Of a stretch of DNA of 64,000 bases, positions 34,327 to 46,773 are shown in pieces. The stretch spans positions 2,542,001-2,606,000 of the forward strand of contig NZ_CP116256.1 of the NCBI RefSeq assembly GCF_027947575.1. The letters are read 5' to 3'. Positions within the stretch are counted from its first letter, which is position 1; the number at the start of each line of letters is the position of its first letter. The position numbers and the translations under genes are program-made. The notes under the pieces are model-generated. The model ran no database searches and had not been told where the DNA came from. It was given only the letters and a program-made list of their open reading frames with translations. The stretch comes from Streptomyces rubrogriseus (GTDB taxonomy: Bacteria; Actinomycetota; Actinomycetes; Streptomycetales; Streptomycetaceae).

Positions 34327-35079
34327 ATGTCCGGCCACTCTAAATGGGCTACGACGAAGCACAAGAAGGCCGTGATCGACGCCAAGCGCGGCAAGCTCTT
34401 CGCGAAGCTGATCAAGAATATCGAGGTCGCGGCGCGCATGGGCGGCGTCGACATCGAGGGCAACCCGACGCTGTACGACGCCATCCAGAAGGCGAAGAAG
34501 CAGTCGGTCCCCAACAAGAACATCGACTCCGCGGTCAAGCGCGGCGGCGGCCTGGAGGCCGGCGGCGCCGACTACGAGACGATCATGTACGAGGGTTACG
34601 GTCCCAACGGTGTCGCGGTGCTCATCGAGTGCCTCACCGACAACCGCAACCGCGCCGCCTCCGACGTCCGCGTCGCCATGACCCGCAACGGCGGCTCCAT
34701 GGCCGACCCCGGCTCGGTGTCGTACCTGTTCAACCGCAAGGGCGTCGTGATCGTACCCAAGGGCGAGCTGGCCGAGGACGACGTCCTCGGCGCCGTCCTG
34801 GACGCGGGGGCCGAGGAGGTCAACGACCTCGGCGAGTCCTTCGAGGTGCTCAGCGAGGCCACCGACCTGGTCGCGGTCCGCACCGCCCTCCAGGAGGCCG
34901 GCATCGACTACGAGTCCGCCGACGCCAACTTCGTCCCGACCATGCAGATCGAGCTCGACGAGGAGGGCGCGCGGAAGATCTTCCGGCTCATCGACGCCCT
35001 GGAGGACAGCGACGACGTGCAGAACGTCTTCGCCAACTTCGACGTGAGCGACGAGATCATGGAGAAGGTGGACGCATAG
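34327..35079 (+). CDS. YebC/PmpR-family DNA-binding regulatory protein
   Basis: This 250-residue protein belongs to the YebC/TACO1 family, with [23 protein letters not shown] at the start followed by the three-domain body. Members bind DNA or assist translation of difficult sequences. Its position directly before ruvC-ruvA-ruvB is common in bacteria. A good GAAGGAGA ribosome binding site precedes the ATG. Confidence 0.93.
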   Translation: MSGHSKWATTKHKKAVIDAKRGKLFAKLIKNIEVAARMGGVDIEGNPTLYDAIQKAKKQSVPNKNIDSAVKRGGGLEAGGADYETIMYEGYGPNGVAVLIECLTDNRNRAASDVRVAMTRNGGSMADPGSVSYLFNRKGVVIVPKGELAEDDVLGAVLDAGAEEVNDLGESFEVLSEATDLVAVRTALQEAGIDYESADANFVPTMQIELDEEGARKIFRLIDALEDSDDVQNVFANFDVSDEIMEKVDA

Positions 35080-35190
35080 GCCGCGCCCTGTGCTCAGCGG
35101 GCCGACGGGGACACCACCCGTCGGCCCGTCGCGTTGTCGGTGGCACCCGATAGCCTGCACAAACAGGTGATCGACGAGAGGGGCCTGCTG

Positions 35191-35757
35191 GTGCGCGTAC
35201 TGGGGGTGGACCCGGGGTTGACCCGTTGCGGGATCGGCGTCGTGGAGGGCGTCGCGGGCCGGCCGCTCACCATGATCGGCGTCGGCGTCGTCCGCACGCC
35301 CGCGGACGCCGACCTCGGCCACCGCCTCGTCGCCGTCGAGCAGGGCATCGAGCAGTGGCTCGACGAGCACCGGCCGGAGTTCGTCGCCGTCGAGCGCGTC
35401 TTCAGCCAGCACAACGTCCGCACGGTGATGGGCACCGCCCAGGCCAGCGCCGTGGCGATCCTGTGCGCGTCCCGCCGCGGCATCCCCGTCGCCCTGCACA
35501 CCCCGAGCGAGGTGAAGGCCGCCGTCACCGGCAGCGGCCGCGCCGACAAGGCACAGGTCGGCGCCATGGTCACCCGCCTGCTCCGGCTCGCCGCCCCGCC
35601 CAGGCCCGCCGACGCAGCCGACGCCCTCGCCCTCGCCATCTGCCACATCTGGCGCGCCCCCGCGCAGAACCGCCTCCAGCAGGCCGTCGCCCTGCACACC
35701 GCACAGGGCCCGCGCCGCTCACCGAACTCCCACCCGTCGAAAGGCCGCCCCGCATGA
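35191..35757 (+). CDS. ruvC: Crossover junction endodeoxyribonuclease RuvC
   Basis: This 188-residue resolvase cuts Holliday junctions. The four acidic catalytic residues are Asp7 ([10 protein letters not shown]), Glu68 (VAVERVF), Asp141 and Asp144 ([14 protein letters not shown]). The GTG start at 35191 has GAGAGGGG eight bases upstream, better than the upstream frame start. The C-terminal Arg/Pro/Ser tail beyond residue 155 is longer than in E. coli. Its TGA overlaps the ruvA ATG (ATGA). Confidence 0.95.
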   Translation: MRVLGVDPGLTRCGIGVVEGVAGRPLTMIGVGVVRTPADADLGHRLVAVEQGIEQWLDEHRPEFVAVERVFSQHNVRTVMGTAQASAVAILCASRRGIPVALHTPSEVKAAVTGSGRADKAQVGAMVTRLLRLAAPPRPADAADALALAICHIWRAPAQNRLQQAVALHTAQGPRRSPNSHPSKGRPA

Positions 35758-36359
35758 TCGCCTTCGTCAGCGGCACCGTCGCCGCCCTCGCACCCGACGC
35801 CGCGGTGGTCGAGGTCGGCGGCGTCGGCATGGCCGTGCAGTGCACGCCCAACACCCTCTCCACCCTCCGGCTCGGCAAGCCCGCCAAGCTCGCCACCTCC
35901 CTCGTCGTGCGGGAGGACTCGCTCACCCTCTACGGCTTCGCCGACGACGACGAGCGCCAGGTCTTCGAGCTGCTCCAGACCGCCAGCGGCGTCGGCCCCC
36001 GCCTCGCCCAGGCGATGCTCGCCGTGCACCAGCCCGACGCCCTGCGCAGAGCGGTCTCCACCGGGGACGAGAAGGCGCTCACCGCCGTCCCCGGCATCGG
36101 AAAGAAGGGAGCGCAGAAGCTGCTCCTGGAACTGAAGGACCGGCTCGGCGAGCCCATCGGCGCCCCCGCCGTGGGCGCCCCGGTCAGCACCGGCTGGCGC
36201 GACCAGCTGCACGCCGCCCTGATCGGCCTCGGGTACGCGACCCGCGAGGCCGACGAGGCCGTCTCCGCCGTGGCGCCGCAGGCCGAGGCCGCCGGGGGCA
36301 CGCCGCAGGTGGGCGCGCTGCTCAAGGCCGCCCTGCAGACGCTGAACCGCGCCCGCTGA
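35754..36359 (+). CDS. ruvA: Holliday junction DNA helicase subunit RuvA
   Basis: This 201-residue protein binds the four-way junction and loads RuvB. Domain I (about 1-62) has [20 protein letters not shown]; domain II holds the helix-hairpin-helix [18 protein letters not shown]; domain III at the end ([16 protein letters not shown]) contacts RuvB. It sits between ruvC and ruvB with the usual order. Confidence 0.95.
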   Translation: MIAFVSGTVAALAPDAAVVEVGGVGMAVQCTPNTLSTLRLGKPAKLATSLVVREDSLTLYGFADDDERQVFELLQTASGVGPRLAQAMLAVHQPDALRRAVSTGDEKALTAVPGIGKKGAQKLLLELKDRLGEPIGAPAVGAPVSTGWRDQLHAALIGLGYATREADEAVSAVAPQAEAAGGTPQVGALLKAALQTLNRAR

Positions 36360-36405
36360 CCACGCCCGTCACCACCGACCCGGTGCGCACGGCAAGGAGA
36401 ATCAA

Positions 36406-37479
36406 GTGAACTGGGACGACACGACCGACGCGGAGGCCGCCGCCGAGCGGCTGGTCGGCGCGGCCGCCGACGGCGAGGACCAGGCCGTGGAGGCGGCCCT
36501 GCGCCCGAAGGACCTGGGCGAGTTCATCGGCCAGGAGAAGGTCCGCGAGCAGCTCGACCTGGTGCTGCGGGCCGCACGCGCGCGCGGGGCGACCGCCGAC
36601 CACGTGCTCCTCTCCGGCGCCCCGGGCCTCGGCAAGACCACCCTCTCGATGATCATCGCGGCCGAGATGGAAGCCCCCATCCGCATCACCTCGGGCCCCG
36701 CCATCCAGCACGCCGGCGACCTCGCGGCGATCCTCTCCTCGCTCCAGGAGGGCGAGGTCCTCTTCCTCGACGAGATCCACCGCATGTCGCGGCCCGCCGA
36801 GGAGATGCTCTACATGGCGATGGAGGACTTCCGCGTCGACGTCATCGTCGGCAAGGGCCCCGGTGCGACCGCCATCCCCCTGGAGCTGCCCCCGTTCACC
36901 CTGGTCGGCGCCACCACCCGCGCGGGCCTGCTGCCGCCCCCGCTGCGCGACCGCTTCGGCTTCACCGCCCACATGGAGTTCTACGGACCGGCCGAGCTGG
37001 AACGCGTGGTGCACCGCTCCGCGGGTCTGCTCGACGTCGAGATCGACGCCACCGGCGCCGCCGAGATCGCCGGCCGCTCCCGCGGCACCCCCCGCATCGC
37101 CAACCGCCTGCTGCGCCGGGTCCGCGACTACGCCCAGGTCAAGGCCGACGGCCGGATCACCCAGGAGATCGCCTCGGCCGCCCTCGCCGTGTACGAGGTC
37201 GACGCCCGGGGCCTGGACCGCCTCGACCGCGGGGTGCTGGAGGCGCTCCTCAAGCTGTTCGGCGGCGGACCGGTCGGCCTGTCCACGCTCGCCGTCGCCG
37301 TGGGAGAGGAGCGTGAGACAGTGGAAGAGGTCGCCGAGCCCTTCCTCGTACGGGAGGGTCTGCTCGCCCGCACCCCACGCGGACGGGTGGCCACTCCGGC
37401 CGCGTGGGCACACCTCGGCCTCACCCCGCCGCGTCCGCAGAGTTCAGGAAACGGACAACCGGACTTGTTCGGGGCGTGA
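36406..37479 (+). CDS. ruvB: Holliday junction branch migration ATPase RuvB
   Basis: This 357-residue AAA+ motor drives branch migration. Walker A is GAPGLGKT (71-78), Walker B LDEIH (121-125), sensor region [12 protein letters not shown], and a C-terminal winged helix ends the protein. The GTG start at 36406 follows GGCAAGGAG. It ends the ruvCAB operon; a new promoter for yajC lies downstream. Confidence 0.96.
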   Translation: MNWDDTTDAEAAAERLVGAAADGEDQAVEAALRPKDLGEFIGQEKVREQLDLVLRAARARGATADHVLLSGAPGLGKTTLSMIIAAEMEAPIRITSGPAIQHAGDLAAILSSLQEGEVLFLDEIHRMSRPAEEMLYMAMEDFRVDVIVGKGPGATAIPLELPPFTLVGATTRAGLLPPPLRDRFGFTAHMEFYGPAELERVVHRSAGLLDVEIDATGAAEIAGRSRGTPRIANRLLRRVRDYAQVKADGRITQEIASAALAVYEVDARGLDRLDRGVLEALLKLFGGGPVGLSTLAVAVGEERETVEEVAEPFLVREGLLARTPRGRVATPAAWAHLGLTPPRPQSSGNGQPDLFGA

Positions 37480-37537
37480 CGACCCGCTCACGCGGGGCAC
37501 ATTCGCCGGAGCAGGAACCCCGGTGCCATGCTGGGCG

Positions 37538-37567
37538 TTGTTCCATGCGCGCGGACTCGCCTAGACT
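37538..37567 (+). promoter_or_regulatory. Probable promoter of yajC-secD-secF
   Basis: TTGTTC (37538-37543) and TAGACT (37562-37567) are 18 bp apart and match the Streptomyces housekeeping sigma consensus well. The start of transcription would be near 37574, giving an 80-nt leader before yajC. The intergenic gap 37480-37654 holds no gene. Confidence 0.55.
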
Positions 37568-37654
37568 CCGCCGATGCCGCCCTTGTCGGCGGTGTACACA
37601 CCCCCAACCATCAGGCCGCTCCCCATCGCGGTCGTGTGAAGGAAGTACCGACCC

Positions 37655-38164
37655 GTGAGTCTCGTGACCCTCCTCCCGTTCATCGTGCTCATCGGGGCCA
37701 TGTTCCTGATGACCCGGTCGGCGAAGAAGAAGCAGCAGCAGGCCGCCAACATGCGGAACGAGATGCAGCCCGGAACCGGTGTCCGCACCATCGGGGGCAT
37801 GTACGCCACGGTCAAGGAGGTCAACGACGACACCGTCCTCCTCGACGCCGGCCCGGGGGTCGAGCTGCTCTTCGCCAAGAACTCCATCGGTGCCGTCCTC
37901 ACCGACGACGAGTACAACCGCATCGTCCACGGCATCGAGCACGACCTGAAGTCCGACGCGGACGTCGTTCCCGACGACGCCTCCTCCCTCACCGAGACCG
38001 ACGCCTCCGACGACGACGCCTCCGACGACAAGTCCGTCGACCTCGGCAAGAAGGCCGAGCCCGCCGACGAGACGGCCGACGAGCCCAAGGTCGACGCCGC
38101 GCCCGCCGAGGCGAAGACGGACGAGCAGGCGAAGAAGTCCGACGGCGGTTCCGAGGCGAAGTAA
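37655..38164 (+). CDS. yajC: Preprotein translocase subunit YajC
   Basis: This 169-residue Sec accessory protein has an N-terminal membrane helix (LVTLLPFIVLIGAMFLMT), the basic turn RSAKKKQQQ and the conserved GTGVRTIGGMYATVKEVNDDTVLLD. The rest is an unusually long acidic, Lys-containing tail (Asp/Glu/Ala-rich, about 100-169), roughly doubling the usual YajC length. It associates with SecDF. GTG start with AAGGAAG upstream. Confidence 0.93.
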   Translation: MSLVTLLPFIVLIGAMFLMTRSAKKKQQQAANMRNEMQPGTGVRTIGGMYATVKEVNDDTVLLDAGPGVELLFAKNSIGAVLTDDEYNRIVHGIEHDLKSDADVVPDDASSLTETDASDDDASDDKSVDLGKKAEPADETADEPKVDAAPAEAKTDEQAKKSDGGSEAK

Positions 38165-38299
38165 GCCGTGCCCCGGGGTGCGCGGGACGGGTTCCCGCGC
38201 ACCCCGCGTGACGCGCGGCTCGCACGGATCCGGACACCATGTGATGGCCGCCGGTGACGCCTTCTGGGCGCGAAGCGGCCCGAGAGGGAGTACACAAAG

Positions 38300-40099
38300 G
38301 TGGTAGCACCTAAAAAGGGAAAGAATGCGAGCGCTCAGAGTAAGCCCGGGCGCTCGCTGGCCCTGATCCTGATCGCCATCGTGGCGCTCACCGGGGGCAT
38401 GTTCGCCTCCGGACACACGACTCCGCGTCTCGGCATCGACCTGGCGGGCGGTACCAGCATCACGCTCCGGGCCGTGCCGGAGGCGGGCCAGGAGTCCGCG
38501 ATCAACAAGACCAACATGGACACCGCGGTCGAGATCATGAACCGCCGTGTCAATGGTCTGGGTGTTTCCGAGGCCGAGGTCCAGACCCAGGGCGACCGGA
38601 ACATCATCGTCAACATCCCCAAGGGGACGAACTCGAAGGAAGCCCGGCAGCAGGTCGGCACCACCGCCAAGCTGTACTTCCGCCCGGTCCTCGCCACCGA
38701 ACTCTCCGGCGCCAACGCGACCGGCACCCCCTCGGCGAGCGAGACCGGCGGCGCCTCCGACAAGGCGACCGACAAGGCCACGGACAAGGCCACCGACGGC
38801 GACAAGGCCACCGACGGGGACAAGGCGAGCGGCACGCCGTCCGACTCCGCCTCGGCGAGCGCCACCAGCCAGGGCCGCGCCGCCAGCGACGCCCTGAAGG
38901 CCGACCCCAGCCCGTCCGCGACCAGCTCCGACGGAACCTCCCCGTCCCCGAGCGCCAGCGCCTCCGGTGACGACGCCACCGCCAAGCTGCAGCAGCAGTA
39001 CGCGGCCCTGGACTGCACCGACAAGAACGCCCGCGCCAAGGCCGGCGACGGCGCCAAGCCGAGCGAGCAGACCGTGGCCTGCGGCCAGAACTCGCAGGGC
39101 CAGTGGCAGAAGTACATCCTCGGCGCCGCCGCGGTCGACGGCACCGAGGTCGACGAGGCCGAGGCCGTCTACAACACGCAGACCGCCGCCGGCTGGACCG
39201 TGACGATGAAGTTCACGGACAAGGGCAGCAAGAAGTTCGCGGACATCACCGGCAAGCTGGCGCAGAACCAGTCCCCGCAGAACCAGTTCGCCATCGTCCT
39301 GGACAACGAGGTCGTCTCCGACCCGTACGTCAGCCAGGCGCTCACCGGCGGCAACGCGGAGATCTCCGGCAGCTTCGACCAGGAGGAGGCCCAGAGCCTC
39401 GCCAACATGCTGTCCTACGGCGCGCTGCCGCTGACCTTCAAGGAGGACAGCGTCACCACCGTCACCGCCGCGCTCGGCGGTGAGCAGCTCCACGCCGGTC
39501 TGATCGCGGGCGCGATCGGTCTCGCCCTGGTCGTCCTCTACCTGCTGTTCTACTACCGGGGCCTGTCGTTCATCGCCGTCTGCTCGCTGCTGGTCTCGGC
39601 CGGCCTCACGTACGTGATCATGGCGCTGCTCGGCCCGACCATCGGCTTCGCGCTGAACCTGCCGGCCGTGTGCGGTGCCATCGTCGCCATCGGCATCACG
39701 GCGGACTCGTTCATCGTGTACTTCGAACGCGTCCGCGACGAGATCCGGGAGGGCCGCACGCTGCGTCCCGCCGTCGAGCGGGCCTGGCCGCGCGCCCGGC
39801 GTACCATCCTCGTCTCCGACTTCGTGTCCTTCCTCGCCGCCGCGGTGCTCTTCGTCGTCACCGTGGGCAAGGTGCAGGGCTTCGCGTTCACGCTCGGCCT
39901 GACGACCCTGCTCGACGTGGTGGTGGTCTTCCTCTTCACCAAGCCGCTGCTGACGCTGATGGCCCGGCGCAAGTTCTTCTCCAGCGGTCACAAGTGGTCC
40001 GGCCTCGACCCCAAGGCCCTGGGTGCCAAGCCTCCGCTGCGCCGCACCCGCCGTCCGTCCCGTCCTGCCGCCGGCCATGTCGACCCGAAGGAGGCGTGA
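38300..40099 (+). CDS. secD: Protein translocase subunit SecD
   Basis: This 599-residue protein uses the proton gradient to pull exported proteins across the membrane. TM1 is at about 17-35, followed by a large extracytoplasmic P1 domain and five membrane helices from about 395. The family motif LGIDLAGGTSI begins the P1 domain. An insert of about 90 residues (about 140-230) interrupts it: it is rich in Asp, Lys, Ala, Thr and Ser, and includes tandem DKAT units from residue 154. Two cysteines (in ALDCTD and TVACGQ) follow the insert and may form a disulfide. GTG start after GAGAGGGAG. Confidence 0.95.
   Translation: MVAPKKGKNASAQSKPGRSLALILIAIVALTGGMFASGHTTPRLGIDLAGGTSITLRAVPEAGQESAINKTNMDTAVEIMNRRVNGLGVSEAEVQTQGDRNIIVNIPKGTNSKEARQQVGTTAKLYFRPVLATELSGANATGTPSASETGGASDKATDKATDKATDGDKATDGDKASGTPSDSASASATSQGRAASDALKADPSPSATSSDGTSPSPSASASGDDATAKLQQQYAALDCTDKNARAKAGDGAKPSEQTVACGQNSQGQWQKYILGAAAVDGTEVDEAEAVYNTQTAAGWTVTMKFTDKGSKKFADITGKLAQNQSPQNQFAIVLDNEVVSDPYVSQALTGGNAEISGSFDQEEAQSLANMLSYGALPLTFKEDSVTTVTAALGGEQLHAGLIAGAIGLALVVLYLLFYYRGLSFIAVCSLLVSAGLTYVIMALLGPTIGFALNLPAVCGAIVAIGITADSFIVYFERVRDEIREGRTLRPAVERAWPRARRTILVSDFVSFLAAAVLFVVTVGKVQGFAFTLGLTTLLDVVVVFLFTKPLLTLMARRKFFSSGHKWSGLDPKALGAKPPLRRTRRPSRPAAGHVDPKEA
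38759..38829. repeat. Tandem repeat encoding DKAT units in secD
   Basis: Twelve-base units GACAAGGCNACC and fifteen-base relatives containing GACGGN recur from 38759 to about 38829. They encode DKAT-DKAT-DKAT-DGDKAT-DGDKAS in the extracytoplasmic domain. Such repeats expand and contract by slippage and should vary between strains. Confidence 0.75.
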
Positions 40100-40102
40100 G
40101 AG

Positions 40103-41224
40103 ATGTCGAAGCTCGGCACACTCGGCGCCCGACTGCACCACGGCGAGGTCGGCTACGACTTCGTCAAGAACCGCAAGATCTGGTACGGCATCTCGATCCT
40201 CATCACCATCACGGCCATCGTCGGCCTGGCGGTGCGCGGCCTGCACATGGGCATCGAGTTCCAGGGCGGCGCGGTCTTCACCACCCCGAAGAACATGAGC
40301 GCCTCGGTCGCCCAGACCGAGACCTGGGCGGAGGAGGCCTCCGGCCACGACGCCATCGTCCAGAAGCTCGGCGACGGCAGCCTCCGCATCCAGATCGCGG
40401 GCACCGACACCCAGCAGTCGGACCAGATCAAGGAGGACCTCTCCAAGAACCTGGACGTCTCCGCGGAGAAGATCAACGCCGACCTGGTCGGCCCCAGCTG
40501 GGGTGACCAGATCGCGAACAAGGCCTGGCAGGGCCTCGGGATCTTCATGGTCCTCGTGGTGATCTACCTGGCGATCGCGTTCGAGTGGCGGATGGCACTG
40601 GCCGCCTTCGTCGCACTGATCCACGACATCACCATCACCGTGGGCATCTACGCCCTGGTCGGCTTCGAGGTCACGCCCGGCACGGTGATCGGTCTGCTGA
40701 CGATCCTCGGTTACTCGCTCTACGACACGGTGGTCGTCTTCGACAGCCTCAAGGAGCAGACCCGGGACATCACCAAGCAGACCCGCTGGACCTACGCGGA
40801 GATCGCCAACCGCTCGATCAACAGCACCCTGGTCCGCTCCATCAACACCACGGTGGTCGCGCTGCTGCCGGTGGCGGGCCTGCTGTTCATCGGCGGCGGT
40901 GTCCTCGGTGCCGGCATGCTCAACGACATCTCGCTGTCGCTGTTCGTCGGTCTCGCCGCCGGCGCCTACTCGTCGATCTTCATCGCCACGCCGCTCGTCG
41001 CCGACCTCAAGGAGGCCGAGCCGCAGATGAAGGCCCTCAAGAAGCGGGTCCTCGCCAAGCGTGCCCAGGGGGCCGCCAAGGGCGAGAGTGCGGAGTCCGC
41101 GGCCGACGAGGGGGCGTACGACGCCGACGAGCCGGACGACGCCGCGCCCGCGGTCGTCGGTCCCCGCAACCAGCCCGCGTCCCGCGGCAGGGGCCGCGGC
41201 CGACCCTCGGGGAAGCGCCGATGA
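40103..41224 (+). CDS. secF: Protein translocase subunit SecF
   Basis: This 373-residue partner of SecD has TM1 at about 29-46, the hallmark GIEFQGGAVF near residue 50, and five membrane helices between about 140 and 295. The C-terminal 75 residues are a basic, Asp/Ala-containing cytoplasmic tail ending in GRGRGRPSGKRR, longer than in E. coli. The ATG at 40103 follows GAAGGAGG, three nucleotides after secD. Its TGA overlaps the apt start. Confidence 0.95.
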   Translation: MSKLGTLGARLHHGEVGYDFVKNRKIWYGISILITITAIVGLAVRGLHMGIEFQGGAVFTTPKNMSASVAQTETWAEEASGHDAIVQKLGDGSLRIQIAGTDTQQSDQIKEDLSKNLDVSAEKINADLVGPSWGDQIANKAWQGLGIFMVLVVIYLAIAFEWRMALAAFVALIHDITITVGIYALVGFEVTPGTVIGLLTILGYSLYDTVVVFDSLKEQTRDITKQTRWTYAEIANRSINSTLVRSINTTVVALLPVAGLLFIGGGVLGAGMLNDISLSLFVGLAAGAYSSIFIATPLVADLKEAEPQMKALKKRVLAKRAQGAAKGESAESAADEGAYDADEPDDAAPAVVGPRNQPASRGRGRGRPSGKRR

Positions 41225-41769
41225 CCGAGCCGACCGGCATCACGGAGCTGCTGCTCAGCCGCATCCGTGACGTGGCCGACTACCCGGAGCCGGGCGTGGT
41301 GTTCAAGGACATCACCCCGCTCCTGGCGGACCCGGCGGCCTTCGCCGCGCTCACCGGCGCCCTCGCCGACGTGGCCCGGGGCACCGGTGCCACCAAGGTC
41401 GTCGGCCTGGAGGCCCGCGGCTTCATCCTCGGCGCCCCGGTGGCCCTGAGGGCGGGCCTCGGCTTCATCCCCGTGCGCAAGGCGGGCAAGCTCCCCGGAG
41501 CCACGCTCAGCCAGGCGTACGACCTGGAGTACGGCTCCGCCGAGATCGAGGTGCACGCCGAGGACCTCACCGCGGGCGACCGCGTGCTGGTCGTCGACGA
41601 CGTCCTCGCCACCGGCGGCACCGCCGAGGCCTCGCTGGAGCTGATCCGCCGGGCCGGGGCCGAGGTCGCGGGCCTCGCCGTCCTGATGGAGCTGGGCTTC
41701 CTCGACGGGCGGGCCCGGCTGGAGCCGGCGCTGGCCGGGGCACCGCTGGAGGCGCTGCTCACGGTCTGA
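41221..41769 (+). CDS. apt: Adenine phosphoribosyltransferase
   Basis: This 182-residue salvage enzyme makes AMP from adenine and PRPP. The PRPP-binding motif VLVVDDVLATGGTA (about 122-135) and the adenine pocket ARGFILGAPVA are present. The ATG overlaps the secF stop, and relA follows after a hairpin, an order shared by many actinobacteria that links purine salvage with the stringent response. Confidence 0.95.
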   Translation: MTEPTGITELLLSRIRDVADYPEPGVVFKDITPLLADPAAFAALTGALADVARGTGATKVVGLEARGFILGAPVALRAGLGFIPVRKAGKLPGATLSQAYDLEYGSAEIEVHAEDLTAGDRVLVVDDVLATGGTAEASLELIRRAGAEVAGLAVLMELGFLDGRARLEPALAGAPLEALLTV

Positions 41770-41787
41770 ACCACGCGAACCGCACCG

Positions 41788-41824
41788 CTGGGGCGGGCCC
41801 GGAGGAATCCGGCGCCCGCCCCAG
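41788..41824 (+). terminator. Hairpin between apt and relA
   Basis: CTGGGGCGGGC (41788-41798) pairs with GCCCGCCCCAG (41814-41824), and an inner CCGG/CCGG continues the stem. It lacks a U tract, so it may be a weak terminator or simply lower relA read-through. relA probably also has its own promoter between 41825 and 41952 (a TACCAT box occurs at 41896-41901). Confidence 0.5.
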
Positions 41825-41952
41825 GCGTTGCAGGGGTTGACGGCCGTCACAGGCCCTCACATTGGCCAGAAGGCGATCCTGGAGGGCAGGATCGCTACCA
41901 TGGGGTATCCGGAGCCTGACCGGGGGACCCGGATCGCGCACGAGGAGTCCTC

Positions 41953-44496
<2,544 letters not shown>

Positions 44497-44514
44497 CGGG
44501 CCGCACAGGCGCAC

Positions 44515-44561
44515 ACACGAGAGGGGCTCCCGTACGCACCGTACGGGAGCCCCTCTCGTGT
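44515..44561. terminator. Bidirectional terminator between relA and the DUF349 gene
   Basis: A perfect 21-bp stem (44515-44535 with 44541-44561) surrounds the loop GCACC. It lies between convergent genes, 19 nt after the relA stop and 14 nt before the end of the DUF349 gene, and can end both transcripts. Confidence 0.9.
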
Positions 44562-44574
44562 CCGGTCGGCGACG

Positions 44575-45804
44575 TCAGCCGCCGAACTCGTGCAGTCCCT
44601 TGAGCGCCTGGTCGAGGAGCGCCTGGCGGCCCTCCAGCTCACGCGCGAGCTTGTCGGCCCTGGCGTCGTTGCCTTGGGCGCGCGCCTGCTCGACCTGGGA
44701 GCGCAGCTTGTCCACGGCGGCCTGGAGCTGGCCGGTCAGACCCTCGGCACGCGCGCGTGCCTCCGGGTTGGTCCGGCGCCACTCGGCCTCCTCGGCCTCC
44801 TGGAGGGCCCGCTCGACCGCGTGCATCCGCCCCTCGACCTTCGGCCGGGCGTCACGCGGCACGTGGCCGATGGCCTCCCAGCGCTCGTTGACCGAACGGA
44901 ACGCGGCGCGGGCGGACTTGAGGTCGGTGACCGGGACGAGCTTCTCGGCCTCCGTGACCAGCTCCTCCTTGAGCTTGAGGTTCTCCGCCTGCTCGGCGTC
45001 CCGCTCGGCGAAGACCGAGCTGCGGGCGGCGAAGAACACGTCCTGGGCGCCGCGGAAGCGGTTCCACAGGTCGTCCTCGTGCTCGCGCTGGGCCCGGCCC
45101 GCGGCCTTCCACTCGGACATCAGGTCGCGGTAGCGCGCGGCCGTCGGTCCCCAGTCCGTCGAGTTCGACAGCGCCTCTGCCTCGGAGACCAGCCGCTCCT
45201 TGATCCGCCGGGCCTCCTCGCGCTGTGCGTCGAGCTGCGCGAAGTGCTGCTTGCGGCGCTTGGAGAACGCCGAGCGGGCGTGCGAGAAGCGGTGCCACAG
45301 CTCGTCGTCGGACTTGCGGTCCAGACGCGGCAGACCCTTCCAGGTGTCGACCAGGGACCGCAGCCGCTCACCGGCCGCCCGCCACTGGTCCGAGCGCGCC
45401 AGCTCCTCGGCCTCGGCGACCAGGGCCTCCTTGGCGCCGCGCGCCTCGTCGGACTGCTTGGCCCGCTGGGCCTTGCGCTCCTCGCGCCGGGTCTCCACGA
45501 GCGCGACGAGCTGGTCCAGCCGGGCCCGCAGGGCCTCCAGGTCACCGACCGCGTGGTGGGCGTCCACCTGCTCGCGCAGGTGGTCGACGGCGGTCTGGGC
45601 GTCCTTGGCCGACAGGTCGGTGGTCTTCACCCGCTTCTCGAGGAGGCCGATCTCGACAACCAGGCCTTCGTACTTGCGTTCGAAGTAGGCCAGTGCCTCC
45701 TCGGGGGAGCCTGCCTGCCAGGATCCGACGACCTTCTCGCCGTCGGCCGTACGCACGTACACGGTCCCCGTCTCATCGACGCGGCCCCACGGGTCGCTGC
45801 TCAC
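44575..45804 (-). CDS. DUF349 domain-containing protein
   Basis: This 409-residue, almost fully helical protein contains repeated DUF349 units: W-x-x-A-G-like blocks such as STDWGPTAARYRDLMSEWKAAGRA, SDQWRAAGERLRSLVDTWKGLPR and FRSVNERWEAIGHV. The N-terminus (about 1-60) has a small beta region. The whole reads as long coiled-coil helices. The function is unknown. The start is GTG at 45804, with GGAGGAGG upstream. Confidence 0.85.
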   Translation of the reverse strand: MSSDPWGRVDETGTVYVRTADGEKVVGSWQAGSPEEALAYFERKYEGLVVEIGLLEKRVKTTDLSAKDAQTAVDHLREQVDAHHAVGDLEALRARLDQLVALVETRREERKAQRAKQSDEARGAKEALVAEAEELARSDQWRAAGERLRSLVDTWKGLPRLDRKSDDELWHRFSHARSAFSKRRKQHFAQLDAQREEARRIKERLVSEAEALSNSTDWGPTAARYRDLMSEWKAAGRAQREHEDDLWNRFRGAQDVFFAARSSVFAERDAEQAENLKLKEELVTEAEKLVPVTDLKSARAAFRSVNERWEAIGHVPRDARPKVEGRMHAVERALQEAEEAEWRRTNPEARARAEGLTGQLQAAVDKLRSQVEQARAQGNDARADKLARELEGRQALLDQALKGLHEFGG

Positions 45805-45939
45805 AGCGCCTCCTCCACATGATGCCTGCGGAGGGCTTCGCTACCCCCGGGCATCGTCCACAGTTTCGTCTCGGCCAACATAGGCGACCGGCGGGTGGCC
45901 TGTCCGCATCCCGCACGACCGAACTTTCGCTGATGGGGA

Positions 45940-46773
45940 TCAGGATTTCGTGACGGTCGCCTTGTCGATCACGACCGTCGCGTTGGGCGCGGTGTTGCCC
46001 GTCGTCGGGTCCGCGGGCTGGGCTCCCGCGGCGGCGATCTTCTTCAGTACCGCCATGCCCTCCTTCGAGACGGTGCCGAACGGGGTGTAGCTCGGGGGCA
46101 GCTGGCTGTCCTGGTACACGAGGAAGAACTGGCTGCCGCCCGAGTCCGGCTGGCCGGTGTTCGCCATCGCCACCGTGCCCGCCGGGTACACGTTGTCCTT
46201 GAGGCTCTTGTCCTTCAGGTTCTCGTCCGGGATGTTGTAGCCGGGGCCGCCGTTGCCCTGGGCCGTGGGGTCGCCGCACTGGAGCACGTAGATGCCCTCG
46301 GTGGTGAGCCGGTGACACTTGGTGTGGTCGAAGTAGCCCTTGCCGGCCAGGAAGTCGAACGAGTTGACCGTGTGCGGGGCCGCCTTCGCCTTCAGCGCGA
46401 TGTCCATGTCGCCGCACGTGGTGGCCAGCTTCATCGTGTACTTCGCCGACTCGTCGACGGTCAGCGCCGGCTCCTTCTTCCAGGTCTGCGTCTCGACCTT
46501 GCCCTCGGCCGGCTTGTCGCACGGGTCCGGCGCCTTGCTGGGCGCCGAGGCGCTCGGAGTGACCTCCGCGCCCGCGTTCGTCTTGTCGTCGTCGTCCCCC
46601 AGGACCACGCCGGTCGTGTACAGCGCGACACTGCCGATCAGAATCACGCCGAGCACCGACGCTATGGCGGCGTTGCGCATGCGTGCCTTGCGTCGCGCCG
46701 AGGTGCGTCGCTGCTGCTGCCGCAAGAACTTCTCCCGGGCGAGCTGACGCCGCCGCTGCTCCTGGGTGACCAC
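45940..46773 (-). CDS. Membrane-anchored cyclophilin-type peptidyl-prolyl isomerase
   Basis: This 277-residue protein has a strongly basic N-terminus, a single membrane helix (about 33-52, AAIASVLGVILIGSVALYTTG), a Ser/Asp linker and a cyclophilin domain (about 110-270). The domain contains VNSFDFLAGKGYFDHTKCHR, GGPGYNIPDEN, MANTGQPDSGGSQFF and FGTVSKEGM. It should assist folding of exported proteins outside the membrane. GTG start with GAGGAGAG. It is divergent from the metallo-beta-lactamase-fold gene. Confidence 0.9.
   Translation of the reverse strand: MVTQEQRRRQLAREKFLRQQQRRTSARRKARMRNAAIASVLGVILIGSVALYTTGVVLGDDDDKTNAGAEVTPSASAPSKAPDPCDKPAEGKVETQTWKKEPALTVDESAKYTMKLATTCGDMDIALKAKAAPHTVNSFDFLAGKGYFDHTKCHRLTTEGIYVLQCGDPTAQGNGGPGYNIPDENLKDKSLKDNVYPAGTVAMANTGQPDSGGSQFFLVYQDSQLPPSYTPFGTVSKEGMAVLKKIAAAGAQPADPTTGNTAPNATVVIDKATVTKS

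Noticed and set aside
31716..34538. A 940-codon minus-strand frame opposite pimA, pdxS and pdxT
   Set aside because: It is a shadow of highly conserved plus-strand genes and crosses several of their boundaries; low-complexity Gly/Val/Leu content.
37421..40624. A 1067-codon open frame on the minus strand opposite yajC-secD-secF
   Set aside because: It has no domain or sensible composition and mirrors the third-position GC bias of the real genes. The plus-strand proteins are complete and conserved.
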